From Nymphaea colorata (taxonomy: Eukaryota; Streptophyta; Magnoliopsida; Nymphaeales; Nymphaeaceae): a DNA stretch of 64,000 nt. The position numbers and the translations under genes are program-made. Below, piece after piece: positions 36,342 through 47,832 of the stretch. Each line of letters opens with the position of its first letter. Positions within the stretch are counted from its first letter, which is position 1. The notes beneath the pieces were generated by a model that saw nothing but the letters and a program-made list of their open reading frames with translations, ran no database searches and was not told where the DNA came from. The DNA lies in NCBI RefSeq assembly GCF_008831285.2, contig NC_045148.1, positions 16,966,802 through 17,030,801 of the forward strand. The letters run 5' to 3'.

Positions 36342-38199
36342 GGTGGCTGTTGGTCTATCTGCGTCAGGTTTTTTTATGATGAGAACGATGTCTCTGTATG
36401 TACTTAAGTTCAGCGTGCTTAGCAGTGGAAGCAGAAGAACATTGCGTGTAGTGTTGAAGCAAGTGAGCACGCTGACCAGACGCGCTTTTTGAAGCATATA
36501 AATTATTGGGAGAGGGAGGTCGGCTCGCCTCGTGAAATACTGAGACAACTCGATCGTCCCATACTTAACATCAACAAATTAATTTGATCTTGGATGGGTT
36601 TTTGTCTTTTGAAAGGATTACGAAACGTCGCCTCGGCGAACAAAACGACTGCCTAACTTTTGAATCCCATCGTGCAACCGCTCAAAAATTATAAAACAAT
36701 TCTCAACTACTCGCTTATTGTTAAAATGAAAGTTATAATAAAACAATGAAGTACAAAATTGGCCCCTGAAGTATTATTTAAAAAATCAGTAAAATTTTAT
36801 AAAACCTTGCCGACGACAACCATGGTCCCTCTGCTAAAGCAATGATCGGCGACTGCTGTCAAGGAGGGTTTATAGCAAACAGAAGGCAGACAAGGAGGGT
36901 TTATAGCAGCCCACCCTCTAACAGCAAAGGGAGGGCGGGCTGCTGTCAACCGCATCCTCGCCGCCGGGGGGACAGTGGCCGACCTCGCCGTCTCTGGGGC
37001 GCTGTCGGCGAGCGAGGGTGGGGGGCTGCTGTCAACTCGCCGCCTTCGGACAGTCGCCGACTCGCCGGCGCTGGGGCGATGCTCGCTATTGATTGATGGC
37101 TGATGGGCTGTTGTCGACCATCAGTGACTTCCGCCGTCCGAGGACGGTCGATGGCATCATCGACTAACTTTCTTTTTTTTTTTTTTCCAAATTTTTGTAA
37201 AATATTTTATTTATGAGTGCAATTTTGTATTTCGTTTATTATTTTAACGTTTTTTAACAGAAGGTAGGTCTCTGAGAATCACAAGCATACATTGAGATTC
37301 ATGGGTTAAGCGGTTTTTTGTTACTGCCATTATGTATGTTTTCCCCTTTTACCACGTTAATAAGATTTTATAATTAAAGAGAATTCGCGATGGAAAATTA
37401 ATGAAATTTCGTGAGTTATATGACCTTATTTTGACATCCCAGTAAACTGATCACAGGATCGATTCGTGAGCATTGAACATAGATGTGACCACATTATTAC
37501 TATTTCAATTTCATGTTTTTTTGCACTAAAAGGGTAGATCTATAAAACACGCAGTTCATGAACCTGTCACATCTACATAACAGATATTTATAAAACACTT
37601 ACTTGTTGTCGGACAGCTTCCAAAATTATAATTTTGAAAAGAGCTCTTAGAGTCAGAGATTGAATTTATGTAAAAGTAAAGGGACTCCATTTTGACTAGA
37701 GTCTCGTAGAAAAGGGTTTTTTCTATTTTGAATTTTCTCGTAGGTGCCTAACTTTCGCCAACAATCGTATTTTTTGTGATTTGACTTACCAAAAGCAAAA
37801 TGTCAAACTTTGGAAAATTAGGAAAAGATAGTACCTTCATCTCCTATACCTACCCGAGTCTTCGGGTTAAAACCTAAAAGGCAAAAGACCAAGATAATTT
37901 CTTGGTCGTAGTCTTGAGCAGAAAGTTGGGCAAGCTAATTATATGTGCATGTGTCGATTTTCTGGACCAATCCGGATGTTCAGATTCTATATTCACATTG
38001 CCTGATCTAAAATGTGAAAAAAGATGCAGATCTAAGATATATAGTGTGTGATGAACTAGATCGAAATTATTGACACTCAATCCAGATGAATCGAATGATA
38101 AATTCAGATGATTTCTAATTAATTTTACAAATTTCTCTTATTCACTTATAGCCTTTCCCGTGGAGTTTTACAGTCCACTTGAGAGAGGTACACATCTAC

Positions 38200-38513
38200 G
38201 CTACGTTTGGATGGAGAGAAAGAAAAGGAAAGGAATGGATGAAAGAGAAAGGAAACTAAAGAAATGCAAAGAGAATGAGAAGAGAAAGAAAAGAAATGAA
38301 AGAGAATGAATGTCCATTTCTTTCCCTCCCAATCTCTCCATTTTCAGATGGATTGGAATTACATAAAAAAACTCATTTCCTTTTCTTTCCTTTCCTCTCA
38401 TTTGGTTTGCATCCAAACACAGTTATTAGCTTTTTTTTTTCTTTCCCTCATTATTCATTAGTCATCCAAACAGGAAAGAACTTTCTTTTTATTTCTCTCC
38501 ATCCAAACAGGCT
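38200..38513. mobile_element. MITE-like element with GTTTGGATGGAGAGAAA termini
   Basis: The left end reads CTACGTTTGGATGGAGAGAA. The right end, reversed, reads CCTGTTTGGATGGAGAGAAA followed by an AAAAGAAAG-type run, so the termini are imperfect inverted repeats of about 30 bp. The interior is purine-rich then pyrimidine-rich and non-coding. The length of 314 bp and the GTTTGGATG end words fit non-autonomous DNA transposons common in plants. I cannot fix the superfamily. Confidence 0.65.
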
Positions 38514-38972
38514 GTTAAAGACCACTTCAGACTCTGGACGGAGAGACTTGGTTGCTCGCTGGATATGTAGAGATGTAAAACCTTCAAGGCCATTCATTTG
38601 TCCCCCAAGATCCATGGATTGCAGCTTGTGTACCATCAACTTGAAGATACACCCTTACCCATTGGGCTAGGAACATAACGCCGACAAGAACCGAAAGGAA
38701 GGCCTGAACTTTCACTACGCCTCCATCGGACCAGCTATTTTATGCCCCACTTAACCCAAATACTTGGCTCTATTGCCAAATCGATCTCATGTTCCTAAGT
38801 TTTTTAAAGTAACTGGAGTCAGTTGTGAAGTAGGTGAATGTTGCCAGTCCAAACAACATGGACTTTTGCCATCTCAATTGTGAACTCAGAGTCCATGCAA
38901 AACAGGAAAAACGTGCCCATTTCGAGATTGATTTAGTCAAGATGGTTTGTTTTATCTGCAACTAAATTCTGG

Positions 38973-39567
38973 TGCAAGTGGTCCAAATCTAGAGACAAAA
39001 ATCCAACACCCTTTCTCTTTTTGCGGCGAGAAATCCACTCCGGCGGCGTCTTGGACCACTTAATACGCCTGCCTCTTCTGAAGTAAACCCTGAGTCGGGC
39101 GCTGCCGGGCATTGGTTCATCCAAGAAGAATTCCAGAAGACCAATGCTCAACATATCAGAGTTTGGACTTTGGAGAAAGTGAATTATCACCCGGGCTGAT
39201 CAGGAGCTGTTCATATCCCTGGTCTTTGGCTCAAATCTCCGGCCTCACAATGAGCCAAAGGATGCCTTGTATAGGCTCGGCTCGAGCCGACTTGTTTTTT
39301 AAACAAGTCCAGTTGAGACTGTATGGGCTCAACTCATGTGAGCTCGATTTAGCTTGTTAAGAGCATATGTATAATATAATTACCTACTTATGTATCATCA
39401 TCTTTTGAAGCTTGAGCCATAAAGAGTCGATGTTTTTGTACTCAAATTGTACTTTTGGCTCGTTGAGCCACTTAGCTGAACCTAGCTCAAGCCAGCCGTA
39501 CATGACATGAGCCAAGTTTGAGCCGCCTACGCTCAATTTGATGTGGCCATGTCTCTTGCACAGAAAA

Positions 39568-39602
<35 letters not shown>

Positions 39603-39765
39603 GTTGTTAAAGATGCATATGTGAGAAAAATGAAAAATTGTAGAGCTAGTGTGGGCAACTGTCATACCAGCTCACATGTGGCTCTGCTATGGTGCTGAGC
39701 AAAGAACCTTATCTATCGGAGAATGACAAGTAACCTGTGATGTTAAAAATCAAGTTGCATTCATA
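38973..39765. repeat. Duplicated 0.8-kb block, copy 2
   Basis: The partner of 21,303-22,170 at high identity. On the minus strand it keeps a frame of 85 codons (38,933-39,190) containing IGLLEFFLDEPMPG, RVYFRRGRRIKWSKTPPEW and RRKKRKGVGFLSLDL. The protein piece is not recognised. The other copy has lost this frame. Degenerate GAGCCGAGCTCG-type repeat words follow, and then the (AT)n run. Confidence 0.7.
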
Positions 39766-42646
39766 AATATTGAGAAGCACATACATGTTCAGGGCTGAGA
39801 AAAAACACGACGCTTTGTCCACATCCACATGGATAGGCCTTCAACATTTACTTGATTGAAACTGTGAATTGGAACCAGCCTTGGTGCCCATGTGATCAGG
39901 TTCATGTTGCAGGCATTATCTTATGCTTTTTTTTTTTTTTAACTAATCCAACAACAAAAACGTCGAAAGATCAGTAAAATCACGTATACATGTAGTTTTC
40001 GACTCGTAATGGGGATCAGTTTACGCAAGACATGATTATCACCTGCTAGATCTGGGGCAAAAGAGCCGATTAAGGTTTGCATTTAAAGTTTTTCTTGGCG
40101 GATGTGGGATTCTGTGGGCAACTGCCCACTCTGACTCACACATATTGCTAATTTATATATTAACGCATTATTGTCATTTTTTCCTTTACATATCATTATC
40201 CAGGTAATAGGTTTGAAATATTAGTATCCTTCAGTTAAAAATTTCTTGATCAGCTACCGATCTTGCTTCCATTCTGAACGAGACAGAGTCACATATAAGC
40301 TGGTGTGGACAGTTGCAACCCCTCAAAGTTTTTTTTTTTTTCAAATGAATATTTTTAAATATTTGCTAAGTTATGTATACGAGTGTCCCTTCAAACATGA
40401 AAAATCTACCAAGAGTGCTCCTTCTACTCCTTCTAGAAATCTTTTGTGGTTCCGCCACCGCTGAACCCTCCTTGGGAAAAAAAGATCTGAAGTTTGAGTA
40501 TGTGATACTTCATCGTCGGATCACGTCGTCATCCCTGAGAAGGAAAAAACGTCTAAATACCAATACATGAAGCTTTTGTCTTCATGTTTTTCTCTTAAAA
40601 TTCTACTTTTTAATGATATTATAACTAATTGCATGGAATTTAAGTGCTTTCATATTATATGTATACTCTCAATTAATCTTTTTCATGAAAAGGCTTTAAG
40701 TTGATGGGAGGTTAATGAAGTCGATCTGCTCAAATCATGTTCAACTTTTTTTGAACCCCTTCAAGTTCTTAACTAGAGATGTATTTATATGGAGTTTATA
40801 TTCAAGAACAATTGATCACGATCATAATCAAACCAAGATTGCTCCACACGATTGATCAAATACAACAACCCATTCTGCCAAAACCTTTGAATTTGAAACT
40901 ATGAATGAATAAAATGGAAACATACATATGTGTATACAGAATTATTTAAAAGGAAAAAAAAAAGAAGGTCAAGACAGAATAATTTATGGAAAAAAAAGGA
41001 AAAAGATGAAGATCACGTGATCTGCTGAATGAACACCGACCATGTATGAAGGGGACGTCGCCATCTCCAACAACCATGGTGATCAAAAGCCATGGGCCCA
41101 TAAGCAACTGCGCTGCCTTGCTGTTTCCTGTGTAAATGGAGCGAATTCTCCACAATTCGTCACCATCAGCAAGACATGAAGAGTTGCAGGTAAGCGGTGC
41201 TTCATGGCGCATGAACAGCACCAGTGGAAAGAGATATGGATGGAGCCGAGCTTTATCAATTCGTGGTCGGTGATTCGACTGATTGAATAGCACTTAAAAA
41301 ATCATGAAGATGGTCCCGTAGGTGCAATAATTTCTCCTTGCCCACAACCTCTGTCATTTCCAGCGATAAGACCAAGAAGATGATCTTGTCCTTTATGTCC
41401 CAAATCTAATTTGTGGGTCAGTATCAAATAACATATTCCATTGCAGTTTGCAAAAAATGATCTTAATTTAACACTAATAAAGAAAGCTACAGTCGCAATC
41501 TTATCGCCTCTTTTATAACATTCAAGATTCCAGGAATATAAAGTTAGCCTAACTTTACCTTGTATTTAAAGAATAAGAACAAGAATACCAAAGTAGGGTC
41601 CTGCCATGGCTTATTCTATTTTTCAATGGGAAAAAGAATAGAGCAAGGGTCGGAAAAGGAGTGTTATGTTTTTTTATTTTTCCCTTATGGGTTCCAATTA
41701 ACTGTTTAAAAAGGGCTTACCTTCTCCTTTATAACTCAATCCAAGTTAAATTAAAGAAAAACATGGGTTGCAGGAAGTGAAGAAAACAACTATGTCCGCT
41801 TTTCTGCCAAAATTTGATGGATTACCTTTTCTCTTTCCTAGAACCTGAAAAAACCGCCTTTCTTAGATGACATGCACTAAATCAAGGTCCGTACTCGTTC
41901 AGTACTGTCTCGAATGCTGTAGAATATGCAAGAAACTTCATGAATGTGAAACCTTTTTAATTTATATAAGATTGATTTAAGTATATGAACTTACTTTTTT
42001 TATAATACGAAAGGAATAAAGACAAGTGCTAGCTTATAACAACAGCCAGCATAGCAAATTCTTTCTTCGGTTTACGATTAATATAAAAAATCATGGCCGC
42101 TTTATTGCTTTTGGCCGACCATCCTTTTCTTAAGCGTTCCTGATTAGAACTTCAGTTAAATGTGTTAATAATGAAAAACTGTTTTCCAATTCATAAAACT
42201 GCACAGCTATCCCTACACAAGAAGGGAAGAAATGTTTAATAAATTGGCATATAAGTACTCCTCAAATACCAGGCGCTTAAGTTGTAAGCTTCTAACCATG
42301 GTTAATGCAACGAAATGATGAATTTATCTTAAAATTTCCGTACAAATATCGGGAATGAACTTGTCAGTGTGCTGAATTCCCTGCAATTGGGGAAAGAATT
42401 TAGGAAGATAAACATTAATCCTTCTTTTCTGTTCTTGTGATGAAATAATTTCATATGTATCTTGAAATATGACCATGGAAACTACGCCTTTCTGTGTGTT
42501 TGATTTGATGTACGCAGAAACACCTTAAATCCCAACAGCCAAAAAGAAACAGAACACTAAGAACTTCATTGGGAACATAGAAAATTTTTGTATTGAACAG
42601 CGAATAATTAAGCAGTACATCAGTCCAAGAGCATGCAAATGGTTTT

Positions 42647-43087
42647 CTAGTGGAGAGTAGCAAGATCTGCGACCCCCTTTCCTACTTCTATCAAGTTGAT
42701 CAACAGCAAGAAAACAGAAGAGGGGACGCTGAATCCCAGCAGCGCCAGCATCCCCAGAGCCACGCTGGGCCTTGTGTTCATCAAAAACGTCTGCAGCATG
42801 CCCACCCCTTTGCATACATCGGAATCATATGAGGCATAATACCTCTTCTCCCACTCCATCCAGTCCGCGGGGGCCTCCTGGTTCCGCTCCACCATCTTCA
42901 TTTCATTAATCCTCATCCTCAGAACGATCATGTTCTCGTCGACAATCTTGCTGCTGAATTCCCGACTGTTGGCGTCTTTTCTTGATGCAGCTACCACTTG
43001 CACGCACAGCCGGCCGGAACTTTGCCTGGAGACCCGGTGGCCTGAAACTGGCGGCCTGAAAACCAGAGAGCTGGTGGCAGCTTCCAT
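42647..43087 (-). CDS. Array gene E: small plastid-type membrane protein
   Basis: A single-exon gene of 146 residues starting MEAATSSLVFRPPV; a TATA box lies 67 nt upstream at 43,154. The leader (1-36) is the best transit-peptide candidate of the set: rich in Ser, Arg and Val, without acidic residues after position 2, and ending CVQVVAAS, which resembles a processing site. The conserved block is IVDENMIVLRMRINEMKM (48-65), EAPADWMEWEKRYYASYDSD (71-90) and LQTFLMNTRPSVALGM (98-113). Residues 109-133 are hydrophobic, and a 13-residue polar tail follows. It is the most divergent intact copy (IVDEN, RINEM, VCKGVGML), so it may be the oldest branch. The function is not recognised. Confidence 0.82.
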   Translation of the reverse strand: MEAATSSLVFRPPVSGHRVSRQSSGRLCVQVVAASRKDANSREFSSKIVDENMIVLRMRINEMKMVERNQEAPADWMEWEKRYYASYDSDVCKGVGMLQTFLMNTRPSVALGMLALLGFSVPSSVFLLLINLIEVGKGVADLATLH

Positions 43088-43153
43088 GTTGGTGGTTGTA
43101 GTGCTTAACTGTAAGCTTTTAAAATCTGAGGAAGCAGCGAGGAAGAGGGACTT

Positions 43154-43161
43154 TATTTATA
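43154..43161 (-). promoter_or_regulatory. TATA box of array gene E
   Basis: TATAAATA on the minus strand, in the context AGTCTATAAATAAAGTC, 67 nt before the ATG. It is the clearest TATA box in the array. Confidence 0.7.
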
Positions 43162-43904
43162 GACTTCTTGAAAGGAGGAGCTCTTCATGTGCGTTTTGAT
43201 GCTTGGTAGAAGGCCGCTTTTGTTACGCGTTTGTACTGTACCGAAGTGACAGACATGCGGAGCTGTTTGACAGCGACACCTGTTTCACATCATTCTTCGT
43301 TAATTGTTTCATAAAGTAGAAAAGTTATCATCGACAAATTTGCTGATCTTTTTAGTACTTAACTTTTAAGCCAGAATCGCGTGCATTGGACCGTATCATT
43401 TGATTCATATCATATTCTCTGATCACTTCCTTTTAAAATCCGCCGACATGAAGCAGGATCAGATCATATGAGCCAAGATCGGCCGGTAAGTACAGCCATC
43501 TATTAATAAAAATTAGGCTGAACTTTATCTTTCTTTCTAAGCCGGTGGACAATATTGCATCGGTTTTCTTCGTTTCTGATACATGACAGGAACCAGCATG
43601 CTACGGGGTTATCGCTCATGGCTAATGACCCGCAGCTTGGTACTGTATTAGTTGAGAGCTGGCACCGAGTGCATTTAATATTTAAGCAATCAAAGGGTTC
43701 CATACAGAAACCACACGGTTTGGCTTTTTCACATGCAAGAACATGACGAACTTTTGTAGGGCCGAAACATAGGCTTTGTATTTAGACGATTAGATTTATA
43801 CATCAGAGAGATACTTCAAGTTCGTCGTATTTCTTTGTATTAATTATGTTCCTCTAACGCAGATTACACCTTTAAATGGGGATGGTAATCAAAAGCGGAG
43901 CCAG

Positions 43905-44050
43905 AAATTTCTGGTTAAAGGGCACTCGTAATAAATTCTAATTTTTTAATGGTCATCAACATGTAAATGAAAAGAATTGCTCCTCCAAGATGTCAATATA
44001 AAAACAAGTACTTTTTGTGGTTTCGGCAACTGATGCTAATTTATAACGTG
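43905..44050. mobile_element. GCGGAGCCAG-type interspersed element, partial
   Basis: It starts AAGCGGAGCCAGAAATTTCT and continues with the family interior (GGGCAC, CATCAACATGTAAATGAAAA, GATGTCAATATAAAAACAAG). Similar interiors occur at about 23,350-23,450, 25,660-25,770 and 31,360-31,460. GCGGAGCCAG termini are known from non-autonomous hAT-like elements of plants; that assignment is inference. Confidence 0.5.
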
Positions 44051-47000
44051 TATTTCTCCAATTGCTGCAAATAAATTCCATAAGTCGATTGCGGATTTAA
44101 TTAGTTTAGGGTTTTGCATGCCGAGTTAGCTCAATGTGATAATAGTAACATCCAACCCGCGTCTGGCCAACTTGGGTTTATGCCGAAAAAGGTCTTGCAA
44201 TTAGTTCTTGGATTTGGTCTAGCAACTGCATGACTTGCACCTTGAGTTAGTAGACACATATAAATTTGCACCTGCTAGATCAGGCTGACTCCACTATTAT
44301 TTGGTCCAATGAAAAATAATTCAGATGCTTCTACAATTTCATGTCCAAACCTTGGAGTTCAAATGGATGCTTGGATTTACAGAGAGCCTGTTAGTGTGCT
44401 CCAACTCTATAAGTTGTCATTTCTCGCTCTACTAAACTATCAAATTAAGGAGGTCTGAATATCATATTAATTAAGTTGGAGGACGTAGAAAGGTCTACAG
44501 TTACTGAATCTGATACGAGTAATCCTAAAGCCAGGTTTTTGGTAACCTCAAAAAGCGCGTCAGATGGCAAACCATGCAGTGGTACCAAGATCTGGATTTG
44601 GTGAAGCAAGAAATGTGAAAGAAAAGTGGCAGCCATAAAGACCAAAGTGGACTTGTTTAAAAATTATTTTTCTGTTCATTTCCAAAGTTTCTTTGCTGAA
44701 GTGATAAGGAAATGGGGGCCCTCCTTTCTTGAAAGATATAAAGATACAAGTAAAAGTCGAGCAACGAGTCCCAGAAAAAAGTGAAGGTCAGGAATGATAG
44801 AAGGAAAATACGAAGGTCATATGTGAACTCACAAGTATGAAACCCCGACAAATGAGAAAAAATCCAGACTCGACGAGTCCCCATCAGTCCCCTCCCCTCC
44901 GCCTTCATCTTCTTCGTGAATAGACACACCAGTTTACAGTAGTCAAGCAAGTCATGAGGAAAGTGGGGAGCAAGATTAATGAATAACTGATGAGACAGAA
45001 AGTTACTGTGTGAACTAAGTATGAAACTCTTGACAGTGGGAAAGAGACCTGGACTAAACGAGTTCCCATCAATCCCCGTTGCTTCTTCTTCTTCCTTTCT
45101 TCTTCTTCACACATATCAAACGATATCCACACACACACACCAAACGATAGGCACTGGTGCACCGTGCACGAGTTTCCTGTGTTTGGGTCGGAAATTTTTC
45201 ATGCGTTTTCTCCTCAAGGCATGGAGAAAATTGTATCCCTCTTTTCAAGCAAACTAGACTCTGGAAGCGTACTACTTTGGTCTTTTCTTCGAGTTTGGAA
45301 AACTTTCCTTTCACCGACCAGATATTGTCAGGCCTCTGGTAGGCCCGGCTTTGCCAACTTGATTTTAAACTTGTACTGGCCCATCAACTTGGTATCCCTC
45401 AGTCTCAAACACGTTGGGACGTTTTCGAAAATATGTGATATGTACGAGAAAATCAAATAACATAAAAAAAAGGGAAAAATAATGAGATCTTGAAAGTTTT
45501 ACCAAAAACGTAAATCTTGTGATTTTATAGTAATTTTTCATTGTTCTTCTTGATATTTTCATAGTTTTTTTTTCCAATTTTTTAGTTTTTTTTTTTTTTA
45601 ATTTTTCATGATTTTCCAGAGGCCCTCAAAAGGCCAATCGCCAAGCCTCTCGTAGGGAATGAAATTTAAGAAACTCAAATGGAAGAACAGTCCCCTGTTA
45701 AGGACACAATAGAAAAGGCCAAAAAACTACAGTTTCGTCACGGTCCCGCTCAAAACTGAGGCCACAGCCTCTTGTTAAAGGAGGGTCGAACACATCAACA
45801 GTGCGTGTTTGATAACTTACAGACGGCAGTCCCCTGCAGGCCTCCCTAACAAAAGGCGATGTTTATTTGGCTTATTTGAATGCGTAGAGGCAATCAACTT
45901 GCAAGACTTCTTCATCATTGACGTATAACCAAATTTCAGTTGATTTCATAGAAAAAATGCTTACATTTGTTATAACCGCTGCAAAAGGACTCGTTACGCT
46001 CATGATTATCAAGGAACAGAAAGGCATTTCAAAGAATCAAGGGAGCCGTGGTCGGTGTTAGGTGGCTTTCAGGGGCCCCATGTTCTATTGTTCCCGGACA
46101 GGAGCATTTTGCACTTTTAAGAAAAATTCTTTTCAGGTTTTACTTTTTTCTTCCTAGCTATTTTTTTGATAATTTCTGATCGTTAGAGTTGTTTGGCAAT
46201 ATGAACACTCTAACAATGTCTCATGAATCTGTCCCAAAATTTTTGAAACATAGAGTGTCCCTGATATCAAATGACCTCTTAACACACACAGTTAGGCATA
46301 AAGAGCGTAACATATAAGCTGCTATAAAACCAAGGAACATGACGTACATTAGCAGTGGGATTTTGCAACACTCCAAGAGCAGCCCAGCGGAATTACTTTT
46401 CTTTGCCGACGGTTAGGGCCGTAGGCAGTTATCAAGAATGTTGTAGTTGCAAGAAGATGTGAATGGGGAAATACGTGAAATTGACGCTTCTGTTGCAATA
46501 ATAGAGAAGTTAGGATTAAATAAGAAAGCACCAGGGATGCGATGGAAAATATATATATATACGATGACATACACAAAGTATTTTTGGTTCATACATAACG
46601 GCCTGGCCGGGCCATTCCAAGCCCATGTTACTTTCTTATTTACCTGATCAGATGGTAGATATACCAATATGTGAAAAAAAAATGTGTTTCTTGATTGTCA
46701 TTGAGAAATGAGGCACTGGGTAAAAAGATGTGTTTGTTGATTGCCACCCAGAAGCTTGTGAGCAGTGCAACTAAAGTTTAAAACAGCATTCAACTTGACC
46801 TCAGTACCACATGAGACCAAATTAACACATCAATTAGTCTACCTGTTGTATCAAACAAATTAACCAGTGTGGTCTCCCTCTCTCTCTCTCTCTTTCTCTC
46901 TCTCTGTTTTTTTTGCTTAAAATACTGGCTGGAGAACATGTTCATGGAACAAAAGCTCAATTCAGTCGATGGTGACCTTAACAAAGTGAACTGACCAACA

Positions 47001-47640
47001 GCAACCACATAATTAGTTGTGTGACTATCATGCCTCCCGTCAACTGTACAACAAAAGCTACTTTCATGGCGGACGACCTTCCATAAAACAACTGATGGCG
47101 TAGAGAGAGAGAGAGATGAAGTCATCTCCTTATGTTTCATCAACCTTGAAGGCCTTTTTACTTACCATCACCATTGTCGCATTCCGAAACAAATTCTAAA
47201 AAAACCCTGCTGGAGGATAGGCCACTGACCATATTATTACAACAACATATAAAAAATTGCTATGTATAGTGAGAGTCAACCAGTAAGGACAAGAGCTGGT
47301 ATTTACAAATTAGAGAGCATGCAACATATTCATAACATGGGTTGATTCGGAGGATGAAAATTCTACTATGTCACACTAGAAATGTTAGGCAAAGTCTGAT
47401 TGTGTACAACTCTGCCTTCAAAGTATCTACACTGCCAGTTCAGCCATAACTTCTTGTTGGCGATCAGGAAGACATTCATGTCCGGTTGTGAACAAAATTA
47501 GGGAGGATCTCCTCAAAGGACTAAAGTTTCATCAGGAGAGCCCTTGTGCTAAAGGCCTTGCCTGTAGGATATGGACCCCTCATTTCCCCTTTTAAAGGCA
47601 AAAATCACTAACTTGCTATAGTTTGCAAGATCAGATAGAC

Positions 47641-47832
47641 AAGGACGGAGCCAAGATTTTTTTGTCGCAAGTGCCAAACTATGATTTCAAAATTTTAACA
47701 TGGATCAAAATAGAAATTTTCAAATTTTATATGTAATATTAAACTATTTTTTTGTATATTTACATATAACTTTTTAAAGTTTTTAAAATCTAGGAAGGGG
47801 CCTTGGCCCCTCCTGACCCCTCCTTCCCTCCG
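47641..47832. mobile_element. GCGGAGCCAG-type interspersed element
   Basis: It starts AAGGACGGAGCCAAGATTTT and ends CCTCCTTCCCTCCGCCCCTA, so its ends are imperfect inverted repeats. The interior of about 190 bp is AT-rich and non-coding. It is a likely non-autonomous DNA transposon. Confidence 0.55.

Larger units (their letters stand above)
33480..37490. repeat. Segmental duplication unit 2 (contains gene D)
   Basis: The colinear partner of 26,100-30,140. It is interrupted by an insertion of about 0.8 kb (33,740-34,547) absent from unit 1. It also has an (AT)n run (34,750-34,795) and a partly re-duplicated GC-rich block at 36,860-37,090. Confidence 0.8.
36342..42646. other. Intergenic region D to E
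   Basis: No gene can be supported. The region contains the end of duplication unit 2, a GC-rich block (36,860-37,160), a MITE-like element (38,200-38,513), the second copy of the 0.8-kb block (38,973-39,765) and an (AT)n run (39,570-39,599). Two partial copies of the GGGCAACTGCCCAC repeat family lie at about 40,100-40,150 and 40,300-40,480. About 40,500-42,600 is plain AT-rich DNA. Confidence 0.5.

Noticed and set aside
40397-40570. A 57-codon frame with a textbook signal peptide (MKNLPRVLLLLLLEIFCG...)
   Set aside because: It overlaps the end of a dispersed GCGGAGCCAG-type repeat (CTTTTGTGGTTCCGCCACCG); the hydrophobic run comes from repeat sequence rich in CTCCTT, with no promoter or paralogue support.
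40946-41293. 115-codon minus-strand frame
   Set aside because: Low-complexity Phe/Ser end and no recognisable features; sits in AT-rich DNA beside repeats.
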